From Leguminivora glycinivorella (Eukaryota; Arthropoda; Insecta; Lepidoptera; Tortricidae), in the NCBI RefSeq assembly GCF_023078275.1, contig NC_062974.1, positions 23,427,119-23,491,118 on the forward strand: a stretch of DNA of 64,000 nt, in the 5' to 3' direction. The notes under the pieces are model-generated. The model was given only the letters and a program-made list of their open reading frames with translations. It made no database searches and was not told where the DNA came from. Position numbers and translations under genes: made by a program. Below, one piece after another: positions 54,794 to 64,000 of the stretch; position 1 is the stretch's first letter, and each line of letters opens with the position of its first letter.

Positions 54794-55805
54794 GTATGGC
54801 CCTATAACCATCATTATATCCAATGATGTTGTCTCACGTTCCACTCTCAACAAGCCATCCTCTCTGCCATCCATTTCCAAGGTAAAGGTGTTGTCAGAAA
54901 AACTTCTGCTTATACTTTACACCTATCTAATTACTACTACTGTCTTATATCAACAGCTCACTATCTGATTGCAAGATTCTAGTCATAGAACGAAATAGAG
55001 ATAGAGAGCTAGGTGTGTTTTAATTTCTACAGTTTGCTGATTTACGCAAAAAATAAATAAAATATGTAGGTACATTTCGCATTATGGCGCTCATCTACCT
55101 CAGCCGTTATCAATTTCACGCTTATACGCATCTGAAACATTAATTTTGTTCCGTTTAATAAATTATCCGAAAATATCCGAATTATTCGAATATTCGAATA
55201 ATAAAAATTGTATTATCCGAATTATTCGAATATTAAAAACTCGTCGGATAATGCAAACTCTAGCTCTAACGATTTCGCTGAAATTGTGCGAGCGAAGCTC
55301 GGTCGCCCAGATACCTATTGTATATTAAACAACTTACGTAACAAGTAAAGTCAAACATGCGCGCATTATGACAATACAAATAGGTTCCGACTCAGCGATA
55401 TGTAATAAACTTGTTTACCATTAAACTACTTTATCTTAGAACGCCCACTGCGAACATAATATACGTTTATGTACGTACAAATATATCCTAAGTAGACCTT
55501 GTAGCTATTGCAGTAAGGTTAGGAATTTTGAACTGCCGAAGGTACCTTTAAGTTTGTGCAGTGAAAAATAAATTGCCAAAGTTTGGCACGGGCCTCGACC
55601 CCTTGCGTTTACTTACGGGGGTCAATAGTACAAAGTTGTAAATCAACAAAGTAATAAATAGTTAAAGTAGTTCCGCGCAAACATGTGTTCGAAATAATGT
55701 ACAGAATTCGAGACCTTGAGAGGAAATAAATCGAGAGGGAGTGTCGTATAGATATTTTGTTGAGTCATCGCGCTCATTACTCCGATGTACCTATTTTTTA
55801 AGGTC

Positions 55806-56050
55806 TCCTCGGCCACACATGCGCGTTTTGATAGTGTAGGCGGAGCGGTAGCGGAGCGCAACCATAGCGGTGCACCGGACGAACGCTGGCGTTGCGCCCA
55901 GCGGACGCCGGCGGGAACTAACGAGCGCGGATTGCGAGCGGAATGCGCGCGGATTGCGAGCGGAACGCCAGCGTCCCGCCGGCGCACCGCTATCATTGCG
56001 CTCCGCTAACGCTACGCTATCAAAACGCTTTATGTGTGGCAAAGGATTTA
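55806..56050. mobile_element. Palindromic MITE family B, copy 6
   Basis: TCGGCCACACATGCGCGTTT to AACGCTTTATGTGTGGCAAA; well preserved, with the AACGAGCGCGGATTGCGAGC centre duplicated. Confidence 0.65.
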
Positions 56051-56153
56051 ATGGCGAATTCGTGGTTTTGGTTGATTTTTGACAAGTTTTGATGTGATGT
56101 GTTTTGATTTGATGATTTTGTATGTCCTAAATCACTGTAGATAGACTTATAAG

Positions 56154-56708
56154 AAAAGCGGCCAAGAGCGTGTCGGGCCACGCTCAGTGTAGGGTTCCGT
56201 AGTTTTCCGTATTTTTCTCAAAAACTATTGAACCTATCAAGTTCAAAACAATTTGCCTAGAACGTGCTTGTAAAGTTCTACTTTTGTGATTTTTTTTTAT
56301 ATTCTTTAAACATATGGTTCAAATGTTAGAGGGGGGGGGACGCACTTTCTTTTCCTTTAGGAGCGATTATTTCCGAAAATATTAACATTATCAAAAAACG
56401 ATCTTAGTCAACCCTTATTCATTTTTAAATACCTATCCAACAATATATCACACGTTGGGGTTGGAATGAAAAAAAATATCAGCCCCCACTTTACATGTAG
56501 GGGGGGTACCCTAATAAAACATTTTTCTCCATTTTTTATTTTTGCACTTTGTTGGCGTGATTGATATACATATTGGTACCAAATTTCAGCTTTGTAGTGC
56601 TTACGGTTACCTACTAAGATTATCCGCGGACGGACGGACGGACGGACGGACAGACAGACAGACATGGCGAAACTATAAGGGTTCCTAGTTGACTACGGAA
56701 CCCTAAAA
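56154..56708 (+). repeat. Family F repeat, copy 3 (most complete)
   Basis: GCGGCCAAGAGCGTGTCGGG to GACTACGGAACCCTAAAAA. It includes a GACG/GACA run at 56630-56663 and shares TTTGTTGGCGTGATTGATAT with copy 2. Confidence 0.7.
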
Positions 56709-56843
56709 ACGACATCTGACCTTCGATCTTTTATCTCCAAATCAAAAATTTGTTTTCGTTACTTGATTTCAGTGAAGGGTCTTACATACATATAATGTTT
56801 GGGTTCTCGGAGTAACTACATTCATAGTATATGTCAGATACTA

Positions 56844-57086
56844 CACTGAGAGAAATTTGCATTGTGAATTTAACAAGTTCGACTTGTTGCGGTTTATTCG
56901 TTTGAATCAGCCAAACGTATGTTTAAAACAATATGTGTCAGTTTATAAAATCGACTTGTTGATTCAAATATATTGCCGATTCAAATGACAAGTAGCTTGT
57001 TGTTTGAACCAAAGAGCACGTAGGCGCTATTTTAACCAAAAAACTTGTTGAACGAACATGAAAACTGATTGTATTTTCTCTCAGTG
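56844..57086. mobile_element. Element Y, TA-flanked MITE
   Basis: Ends CACTGAGAGAAATTTGC and GTATTTTCTCTCAGTG with TA on both sides; 243 bp. The interior has repeated CTTGTTG words. Confidence 0.55.
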
Positions 57087-57354
57087 TAAAGTTATCGAAA
57101 CCAACATAAGTAAGTCAGCTTACTAAACGTATTATATTTGAAGAGTTCTCTCAACGCCCCCTGTTTCACGACAGTGACATTGGCACTTCACACTGTCAAT
57201 GCTAGTTTCCTGCTAAGTAGTCAAATCACCTTCTTTTTGAGAACGTTCAAACGATTTACTAATATGAAATCGTGAAGACTGACGTCACGGTGAATTCATT
57301 TATATCTTTCCCTTTGACTTATTAAATAGAAATTGGGATTAATTACTCAGCTTC

Positions 57355-57477
57355 CAGGCAAGAAAAACTAAATCCAAATCGGTTCATCCGTTCGGGAGCT
57401 ACGATGCCACAGCCACACACACAGACAGACACGTCAAACTTATAACACCCCGTCGTTTTTGCGTCGGGGGTTAAAAA
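57355..57477 (-). repeat. Family E repeat, partial copy 7
   Basis: CAAATCGGTTCATCCGTTCG to TTTTTGCGTCGGGGGTTAAA; the CCTAACC end is missing. Confidence 0.6.
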
Positions 57478-57544
57478 TAACTACTGTCCATATTTTTCTT
57501 CTAATTATTTGGTGCTTTATTTCGTGCACGTGGATGGTTCCACA

Positions 57545-57735
57545 CTCGTAAGACGCATGTCTTGCGGTGCGCAACGGACGTCTCCGCCACGCCGTCTGGG
57601 GGCGCGTCTTACGTCCTTCCTATACAAAATGTACTGAGGAGACGTTTTTTGAATTACATTCAGGCGGCGTGGCGGAGACGTCCGTTGCGCGCCGCGAGAC
57701 ACTCGACGCCTAAGTGGGGACGCTGCCTTACTCAG
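57545..57735. mobile_element. Palindromic MITE family A, copy 8 (shortened)
   Basis: GCGCAACGGACGTCTCCGCC and its inverse around GTACTGAGGAGACGTTTTTT; the left arm lacks the outer half. Confidence 0.6.
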
Positions 57736-58130
57736 CGACAATATTTTCAAAGAATGAACGTCGAGGGTTCATTGTCGGGCGACAATTGTCACTGTTGTGA
57801 AACAGGCCAAAGGATGTCTTTTCGAAGTCGGTTTAAAACGTCTACACCGTCAAAGGATTTGAAATTGGAAAGCTTAGTCGACAACTCGACAGGCGACATA
57901 CCGTGCAGTGTTCTGCCGCTGACAGTGTCTTGCCGCGAGGCTTGTTCCAATATATTGAACAAACCTGGAAATATCCACACTAATATTATATGTATGTATG
58001 TATGTAAACACTTTATTGTACATAGGACAAGTACATATAAATAGACATCGACATAGACAGTTATATTATAAATGGGAAAGTGTGTGTGTCTGTTTGTCCG
58101 TCTTTCACGGCAAAACGGAGCGCCGAATTG

Positions 58131-58728
58131 GGGCCATTTTTTCCAAAGTTGTCCACCCCACTTTTTTTTAGGATTAGGAAGTTTTTATGTCGCCATGTCT
58201 GTCTGTCCGTCCGTCCGTCCGTCCGTCCGTCCGTCCGTCCGTCCGTCCGTCCGTCCGTCCGCGGATAATCTCAGTAACCGTTAGCACTAGAAAGCTGATT
58301 TTGTACCAATATGTATATCAATCACGCCAACAAAGTGCAAAAATAAAAAATGGAAAAAATGTTTTATTAGGGTCCCCCCCCCCTACATGTAAAGTGGGGG
58401 CTGATTTTTTTTTTCATTCCAACCCCAACGTGTGATATATTGTTGGATAGGTATTAAAAAATGAATAAGGGTTTACTAAGATCGTTTTTTGATAATATTA
58501 ATATTTTCGTAGAACTTTATAAATACTTTCTAGGAAAATTGTTTTGAACTTGATAGGTTCAGTAGTTTTTGGGAAACGGAATGGAAGGTTCGAGAAAATG
58601 TATGGAAATCTTGGGACATTTTTTTCTCCTATCAGGATCGAAAGAGCTCTTGATTCTGCTTATGAATCGCGTAAAAAATAACCATGTTACAAAAAAAGTG
58701 GGGTGGACAACTTTGAAAAAAATTGCCC
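58131..58728. mobile_element. Element T with 4-bp ATTG duplication
   Basis: Ends GGGCCATTTTTTCCAAAGTT and the inverse of GGGCAATTTTTTTCAAAGTT; ATTG at 58127-58130 and 58729-58732. 598 bp. The interior is mostly inverted family F sequence. Confidence 0.65.
58170..58565 (-). repeat. Family F repeat, internal part, inverted
   Basis: Inverse of 56220-56670 with a long CCGT microsatellite at 58196-58262 (about 16 units). Both family F ends are missing. Confidence 0.6.
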
Positions 58729-59085
58729 ATTGACGTGATTTTTTAAGGGAAGATAGTTGAAAAGATGGAGAGTGATATAGGTATTTTTTGTCTCTTTCTA
58801 ACCCCACACTTCCCTCAAATAAATAAATAAAATAAATTATGTAATTATGTGTTGTAAATTATGTAGCATGTAAGCGTCTTGGTTTTAATACTGTAAGCTT
58901 GTATGTTGTATGAATAAATAAATATAAATATAAAATGAGTGGTGGAAGTTTGTACGGAGCATTCCACAATTTTCGAATTTAACGCGAGCGAAGCCGCGGG
59001 AAAAAGCTAGTAAGTTATAATTCTAAGCTAATATCTATAAAAATAGACATTACTTGATTACATTCGTTTTCTTCCAAACCCTTAA

Positions 59086-59208
59086 CACTTTCGAAACCGG
59101 GCTCTACGCGGCGCTACGACATTTTCGCTACATACGGGGAAACCCATGTAATCGGCTACGCTTCTACGAGCGGTGTACCCGACAGTCGGGTTCTTGGTAG
59201 CGAAAGTG
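59086..59208. mobile_element. Element CC, TTAA-flanked MITE
   Basis: CACTTTCGAAACC and GGTAGCGAAAGTG ends, exact TTAA on both sides; 123 bp, GC-richer than its flanks. Confidence 0.6.
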
Positions 59209-59214
59209 TTAAAT

Positions 59215-59300
59215 GTTAAGAGTGGCAGCTTAAGCAGGCAACCTTAAGCAGTGTCATGTGCTCTGCCTACCCCTTTTTAAAAGTACAGGTGTATGTATTT
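59215..59300 (+). repeat. Family Q tail, copy 3
   Basis: AGAGTGGCAGCTTAAGC, CATGTGCTCTGCCTACCCCT and TATGTATTTGTGTAT. A weaker copy lies at 59845-59930. Confidence 0.45.
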
Positions 59301-60182
59301 GTGTATAGTAAAAATTTAAAAACAGAGTAATGATTGTAATGAAGCAGCAACGTCAGTTATTTTTAGGTATGTTTTAAGTAAATTGAGAGACGTTAGATTT
59401 GAAGAAATTAAATTACCTTCAAATAAACAGTCCTTGTAGTAATTACGTACCGTTCCCATAATTAAAGATATTATGGTTATGACATAGACTCAATACAAAA
59501 ATAGTTCTTTAGAACTGTTATTTTCTACCCACGCAATCAATTATAGTAACCACTTATTTACTTCAAGGTACTGGTTCGATTATTAATCTTTTTTAATGGA
59601 GGTCTATGTATAGCCGTAATTCTAACTAAATTGCCTAAACATATTATACTTGTAAGAAAATAATAATAATATCAGCAACATGCCATGATATAAATTAAAT
59701 GCCAGTTGTCACTAGTTTCTAGTGTATATTCCAAGAAACTTGTAACAAAAATCTGCTTCTATATTCTTTCATAATTGTATTGTCCTTAGGAAATAGTTTC
59801 CGAGATATAAGCGAAAATCCGAAAAAAATACCGTTCAACCCATTGTTAAGGGTAGCACTGAAACTTAAACAATGTGCTCTGACTACTCCTCTTGGAAATA
59901 CACATGTGAGTTTATGTATGACTATTATGAACATGAAATAGTTGTCGCCACGAAGTCTTATTAGAATTGTGAAAGTTATTCAATTTAGAAGCGAACCCAG
60001 TAGAAGAACATTTTTGCATCACACATACACATGCGTTTGCATTGCCATTCGTTTGAGTATCTCGGACCCAGGGCCTTATTTAGAGGTGTAGAATATGATA
60101 CTAAATCAAATCAGTGTATCTTCTACTTAGCTTAGGTACTTATGAGAATTTGACACATCCAGTAAATAAATGTTTAGGTATA

Positions 60183-60529
60183 CAGAGTGGGGCCTGTAAC
60201 AAAGGCGAAGAATTGAACTCTAGGCTATTCTCCTTATACTGATCAACATTTGTTCGGCGACTTTTAAAAATAACTTGTATTTTGATTTTTATCACCCTTG
60301 AAAGTTTTTTCTAAGAGGTAATGTATTGCGAATTCTGTTAAGTCTAAAGTGTGACAGACAACGTCAATGACAACAATAATGGCGTACATTGAAGCTAATA
60401 TTTATTTTGTATGAAAAATTAAAAATTTAAAGACTTCATAATTTTTAAAAGTCACTGAACAAAAGTTTATCAGTATAAGAAGAATAGCCTACAGTTCAAT
60501 TCTTCGCCTTTGTTACAGGCCCCACTCTG
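60183..60529. mobile_element. Element Z, TA-flanked MITE
   Basis: 347 bp with about 90-bp inverted arms starting CAGAGTGGGGCCTGTAACAA; TA at 60181-60182 and 60530-60531. Confidence 0.65.
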
Positions 60530-60677
60530 TATATAGTAAGTAAGTGAGTAAGCCTTTTTCTAATCGTCGACTTTAATCTGTCAATTAGGACACAGACTAA
60601 ACTATAAGTGCTGAAATCTCCACATGTCGTCTTTATCGTTACTCGTTAGCCTTTTCCGTCCAATCTTTGCCCGCTCT

Positions 60678-60896
60678 TTTTAAACCCCGACGCAAAAACG
60701 ACGGGGTCTTTATAAGTTTGACGTGTCTGTCTATCTGTCTGTGGCATCAAACCTCCCGAACGGATGAACCGATTTAGATTTAGTTTTTTTTTGTCTGAAA
60801 GCTGAGTTAGTCAGTAGTGTTCTTAGCCATGTTTCATAAAAATCGTTCCACTATGTCGCGGTCGGGGGCTTTTTCAAAATTTTAATTTTGTGGTTG
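60678..60896 (+). repeat. Family E repeat, copy 8
   Basis: TTTAAACCCCGACGCAAAAA to TTTTAATTTTGTGGTT. Confidence 0.65.
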
Positions 60897-61300
60897 ACGC
60901 TTTTATGTTCATCAAATTGGTATCCTATTAATTTATGCTTCTGAATAAGCCCCTCTGCGAATTCAAAGGCAAAGTCTAATGCAAACGAAAAGTTATCCCG
61001 GATATAAGTTATATAGCTTCAATGGAAATTTTGTTCTGTGTGAATATCATTGTTTGACTTGTTCTTATACGGGTATTGACCTATTGACGTGCAGTACAGT
61101 GTTATTTTATCATCATCATTATCAGTATTATTACAAAGTTTTGAAATTACTCTGAGCAACATAACTACCTACTTCACAGACGATATATTATACTTTAAAT
61201 TTTCATATAAAATATATGTCTATTAGGGTTTGATACTGTTTTTGTGGCTGCGCAAGTCTGCAGGATTATTTTATCATATTATAGCAGCAACTACAGTAGG

Positions 61301-61537
61301 TATAAAGCCTCCGCCACACACAAAGCGTTTTGGTAGCGTAGCATTAGCGGAGCTCATTGATAGCGGTGCGCCGGACGAACGCTAGCGGTGCGCCGGACGA
61401 ACGCTAGCGTTGCGCCCAGCAGGGAAAACGAGCGCGGATTGCGAGCGGAACGCCAACGTTCGTCCGGCGCACCGCTATCATTGCGCTCCGCTAACGCTAC
61501 GCTATCAAAACGATTTATGTGCTGCGGAGACTTTATG
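61301..61537. mobile_element. Palindromic MITE family B, copy 7
   Basis: AAAGCCTCCGCCACACACAA to GTGCTGCGGAGACTTTA. The segment GCGGTGCGCCGGACGAACGC is repeated in tandem (61362-61400). Confidence 0.65.
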
Positions 61538-62431
61538 CGGAAGTAGGCACAACTTCAGACCTATCGCTGAGCGTGAGGATTCCATCGCTGGCTCTTGGTC
61601 TTCATATTTCTTTTTCTGCTTACTGATAGCGTTTTTATATGTTCACATGCATCACATATAACGCCTCATTCGGTGACACGCCTAATTCGGTGATACGAGC
61701 TTTGAAGCACTATTCCGAAAGACGATTTTTGGTTGTTTCACGGAAGTAGGCGAGTTTACCCTAAATAACAAACTGGTACTGGCGTTGTTGAGATAGATGG
61801 TGTTTGGGGCATAAAAGCCGCGATATAAAACTGGGTGACAGCCCTTCGGCGCCCGTGATTTAATAGATGTGTGCTTGTTTAGATTCGTTACACAATTTAG
61901 GTGGAAGAAAAAAACAAGTTGCGCCGACATCAAGTAATTGGGATAAGAGCAAGTGAGAGATGATTACACGATACAGGAGGTGACTTATTCTGGTGATTCT
62001 TGGGGCTCACCCCGTCGAAAAATTACACTGCCAACTAGGGTTGCAAATAGAAAAAAAAACAAATGTTCAGTATACAATGGTTTATTAATACTGATGCGAC
62101 GTGGAGCGTGGATATACTCCAGAAAAAACTGTTTTTTTTTTCAACTCTACTGCCAACTACCAACATTTTTTTTTAATTATTATAAATTGGCTGTTTCTTG
62201 GCCACAATGAATTAGGCCGTCAATAATCTAACATACGCAAAGCGTTTTCAAGTATTCTTAAGAGTTTTTAAAATATAAAAGTTGGCAACCCCTTTTAAAA
62301 ATTTGAAATAAAAAATGAAAAAATGATAAAAAAAATGTTGATGTTTCCCTATCTATAAATCTGAATGCATCTTTCTTATTCTGAATATTGGTTTACCGAG
62401 GCCGTCGTTTTGTTTTATTGGCAACATCCAA

Positions 62432-62462
62432 GCTAATTTGTATTTTTTGTTTCAGGTACATG
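62432..62462 (+). other. Candidate recursive splice site 3 (AG|GT at 62455|62456)
   Basis: GCTAATTTG (branch-like), then TATTTTTTGTTTCAG joined to GTACATGT. The donor is the weakest of the three. It lies 32.07 kb downstream of site 2, same strand. Confidence 0.45.
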
Positions 62463-62792
62463 TTTTTGCCATTTTGAAACATATGCTGACATCTGCAAGA
62501 GTTGTTTTACATTGATGTATGTTGATAATGGAAGCAATGAAGTGAATATTGCAACATTTACTTGAAGATGAAGACTCGTCATTTTTGAGGTAAACATTAT
62601 TCAAACCAGCTTTCAGGAAATACTGACTAGGTATTCTATACAATAAATAAATAAATAATCTCTTTTAAAGAGCCACTCACCAAGTGATCGTGTGTACTAA
62701 AACTTATTTTGTAAAAAAAGAGCATAGAAAGAAAGGCTTTAACACAATCGACATCTTGAAATTACAAAGTCTGCGTATGTAGGTACTGGTTA

Positions 62793-63066
62793 GGGCATTT
62801 TCAAAATTTGGGTCCCCCAATTAGCAAAAGTTGTTAATAAAAATTAACTCGCTGTCAGTTTTGTGACGACAATTTTATTAAGCATGATATCTGTCTAAAT
62901 ATTTACTTTTTTCACATTCTGAATGTCGCTTAAAGTTTATGTAATTAACACAAAAACAATATTTTTATAGAAATTTCATGCGTAATTATCGTCACAAAAC
63001 TGACAGCGAGTTAATTTTTGTTAACAATTTTCACTAATTGGGGGCTCCCAAATTCTGAAAACGCCC
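62793..63066. mobile_element. Element K, copy 2 (intact)
   Basis: GGGCATTTTCAAAATTTGGG and the inverse ending TTCTGAAAACGCCC; exact GTTA duplication at 62789-62792 and 63067-63070. 274 bp. Confidence 0.7.
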
Positions 63067-63394
63067 GTTACACTTCTGAATTATTTACCTAACCTCGTAC
63101 ATTCCTCAGTTTTTTAAAACGCTACCGTATTAGCAGGAAATGTAGTGCGTTTTCGTTTTGCAGAAGACTTCGGGTATAAGGTACAGAAACGGGCCTTTTA
63201 AGGTTTGTTTGCATTAGCTATCTGATGCCAGTGCAAAGGCTGTATTTGACTGAGTTCTATGAATGGGTCGGACCATATGAAAATAGTGCAGTAGCAATAC
63301 ATAAACGGCTTTGTTTTGAATTTTTTGTTGACCTTATATTAAACGTATGACGTTCAAAACGCCGAAGTTTTTAATATTGTCGAAATATATATAC

Positions 63395-63530
63395 AAGGGC
63401 GTCACACTAGGGGGAGGGTGTAGTTAAGTGTGACGACATGTGACAAGGGAGGGAGGGGTCAAAAAATCATGAAATTGGTGTGACGTTATAAATGGATGAG
63501 CTCCAAGGGGTATTCTCATACAATAGTTTA
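63395..63530. repeat. Probable dispersed repeat fragment
   Basis: AAGGGCGTCACACTAGGGGG and AGTGTGACGACATGTGACAA, then GGTCAAAAAATCATGAAATT. G-rich on plus; single copy here. Confidence 0.3.
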
Positions 63531-63820
63531 TTGAACCGATGTAAAACAAGATCATGCCCTAACACGTCTTCAAAGTACCTACCTAGACACCGTAGGATTG
63601 GCTTTCAAACTACCCATATAAATCATAACACTATCCGTATTCCGTAAATAAATAGGTACGGCCACCTTATTCAGGCAAACATAATCAAATCGAATGTGAT
63701 TTATGTGATGCCTTACCAATATCTTCTAATACCGTTTTAAGGGCTTATCCTAGACCATGGGTTTGAATCCCGGTAAGGTTATTTTGTTCTATACTATTTG
63801 AAGGAAATACGTGCACACAA

Positions 63821-64000
63821 TAACCTAACCTAACCACAAAATTAAAATTTTGAAAAAACCCCCGACCACGACATAGTAGACCAATTTTCATGAAACATGA
63901 CTGAGAACACTCCCGACTAACTCAGCTTTCAGACAAAAAAAACCAAATCGGTTCATAAATTCGGGTGCTACCATGCCAAAGACAGACACACACACACACA
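63821..64000 (-). repeat. Family E repeat, copy 9 (cut by window end)
   Basis: TAACCTAACCTAACCACAAA, the family start, through a CACA run at the window edge. Confidence 0.65.

Larger units (their letters stand above)
48892..55262. mobile_element. 6.37-kb composite with hAT-like ends
   Basis: Left end TAGGGTTTGCAATCCGGATA, right end (inverse) TAGAGTTTGCATTATCCGAC. Exact 8-bp duplication GCTCTAAC at 48884-48891 and 55263-55270. Both subterminal regions are packed with ATTCGAATA and TATCCG words. The flanks join into one host repeat (GACGGTCTCGGAAACC then GATTTCGCTGAAATTG). No hAT transposase remains; the interior is mostly two LINEs. Confidence 0.65.
57975..58995 (+). repeat. Family I SINE-like repeat, copy 4, with nested insertions
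   Basis: Family I pieces are 58060-58130, 58729-58818 and 58936-58995. They are interrupted by element T and by a LINE-like tail (58819-58935). A TGTATG repeat and LINE-like tail lie in the upstream part (57990-58060). Confidence 0.6.

Overview
The window looks like repeat-dense nuclear DNA of a moth or butterfly (Lepidoptera). This rests on the AT-rich background, tRNA-derived SINEs with an ATTT-type tail, many short inverted-repeat elements, CR1/jockey-like and RTE-like LINE tails, and a dispersed family carrying GTCT microsatellites that ends in CCTAACC. No ordinary conserved host exon could be recognised in the roughly 61 kb to the right of position 2740. Three plus-strand sites at 11925, 30385 and 62455 join a strong 3' splice site directly to a 5' splice site. 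This suggests that much of the window is one very long plus-strand intron removed in steps (inference).

Positions 1-2740 are different and gene-dense. They hold a virus-like remnant: a capsid-type protein of the insect 'F54H12.2-like' family (left end outside the window, one frameshift), an intact adenain-type cysteine protease, and a convergent two-exon gene of unknown function with a TATA box. Capsid plus adenain protease is the signature of a Polinton/Maverick element.

From 2740 to 47450 the sequence is a mosaic of dispersed elements. Letters are names local to this report. A and B are GC-rich palindromes with TTAA-like flanks. C is a palindrome ending in ATTATCCGATCCGATATCGG. D has 3-bp TTA/TAA duplications. 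E and F carry tetranucleotide microsatellites. G, H, L, N and S are 250-500 bp dispersed repeats. I is a SINE-like repeat with a GTCTGTTTGTTTG start. J is a GCCATTCGGCTACG hairpin. K and T have GGGC ends and 4-bp duplications. U, Y, Z and AA have TA duplications. O and Q are LINE/SINE tails. Two hammerhead-like motifs lie at 17372-17440 and 38742-38790, and a three-copy tandem array at 41531-42345.

From 47459 to 55262 two composite insertions lie side by side. The first is a TA-flanked inverted-repeat element (47459-48859) interrupted by a LINE tail with a 10-bp target duplication. The second is a 6.37-kb unit (48892-55262) with hAT-like ends and an exact 8-bp duplication GCTCTAAC. It contains a LINE with a 1095-codon open frame (endonuclease plus reverse transcriptase) and a decayed RNase H LINE tail. 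From 55271 to the right end the mosaic resumes; the last family E copy runs off the window.

Stretches longer than about 300 bases in which I see no supportable feature: 2740-3580, 4131-4660, 5133-5527, 6326-7837 (one small hairpin at 6532-6568), 9144-10120, 10346-10716, 12241-12792, 13083-13578, 14072-14773, 15379-15815, 16206-16716, 17511-18410, 19690-19996, 21046-21460, 21581-22227, 23496-24330, 24606-25020, 25731-26029, 26251-26552, 27014-27371, 28996-29522, 29646-30105, 30400-30888, 33173-33566, 35843-36349, 36453-36888, 37456-37982, 38361-38700, 40532-40940, 43332-43754, 46386-46696, 46914-47456, 55271-55805, 57087-57354, 59300-59845, 60897-61300, 61538-62430, 62470-62790, 63071-63394 and 63531-63820.
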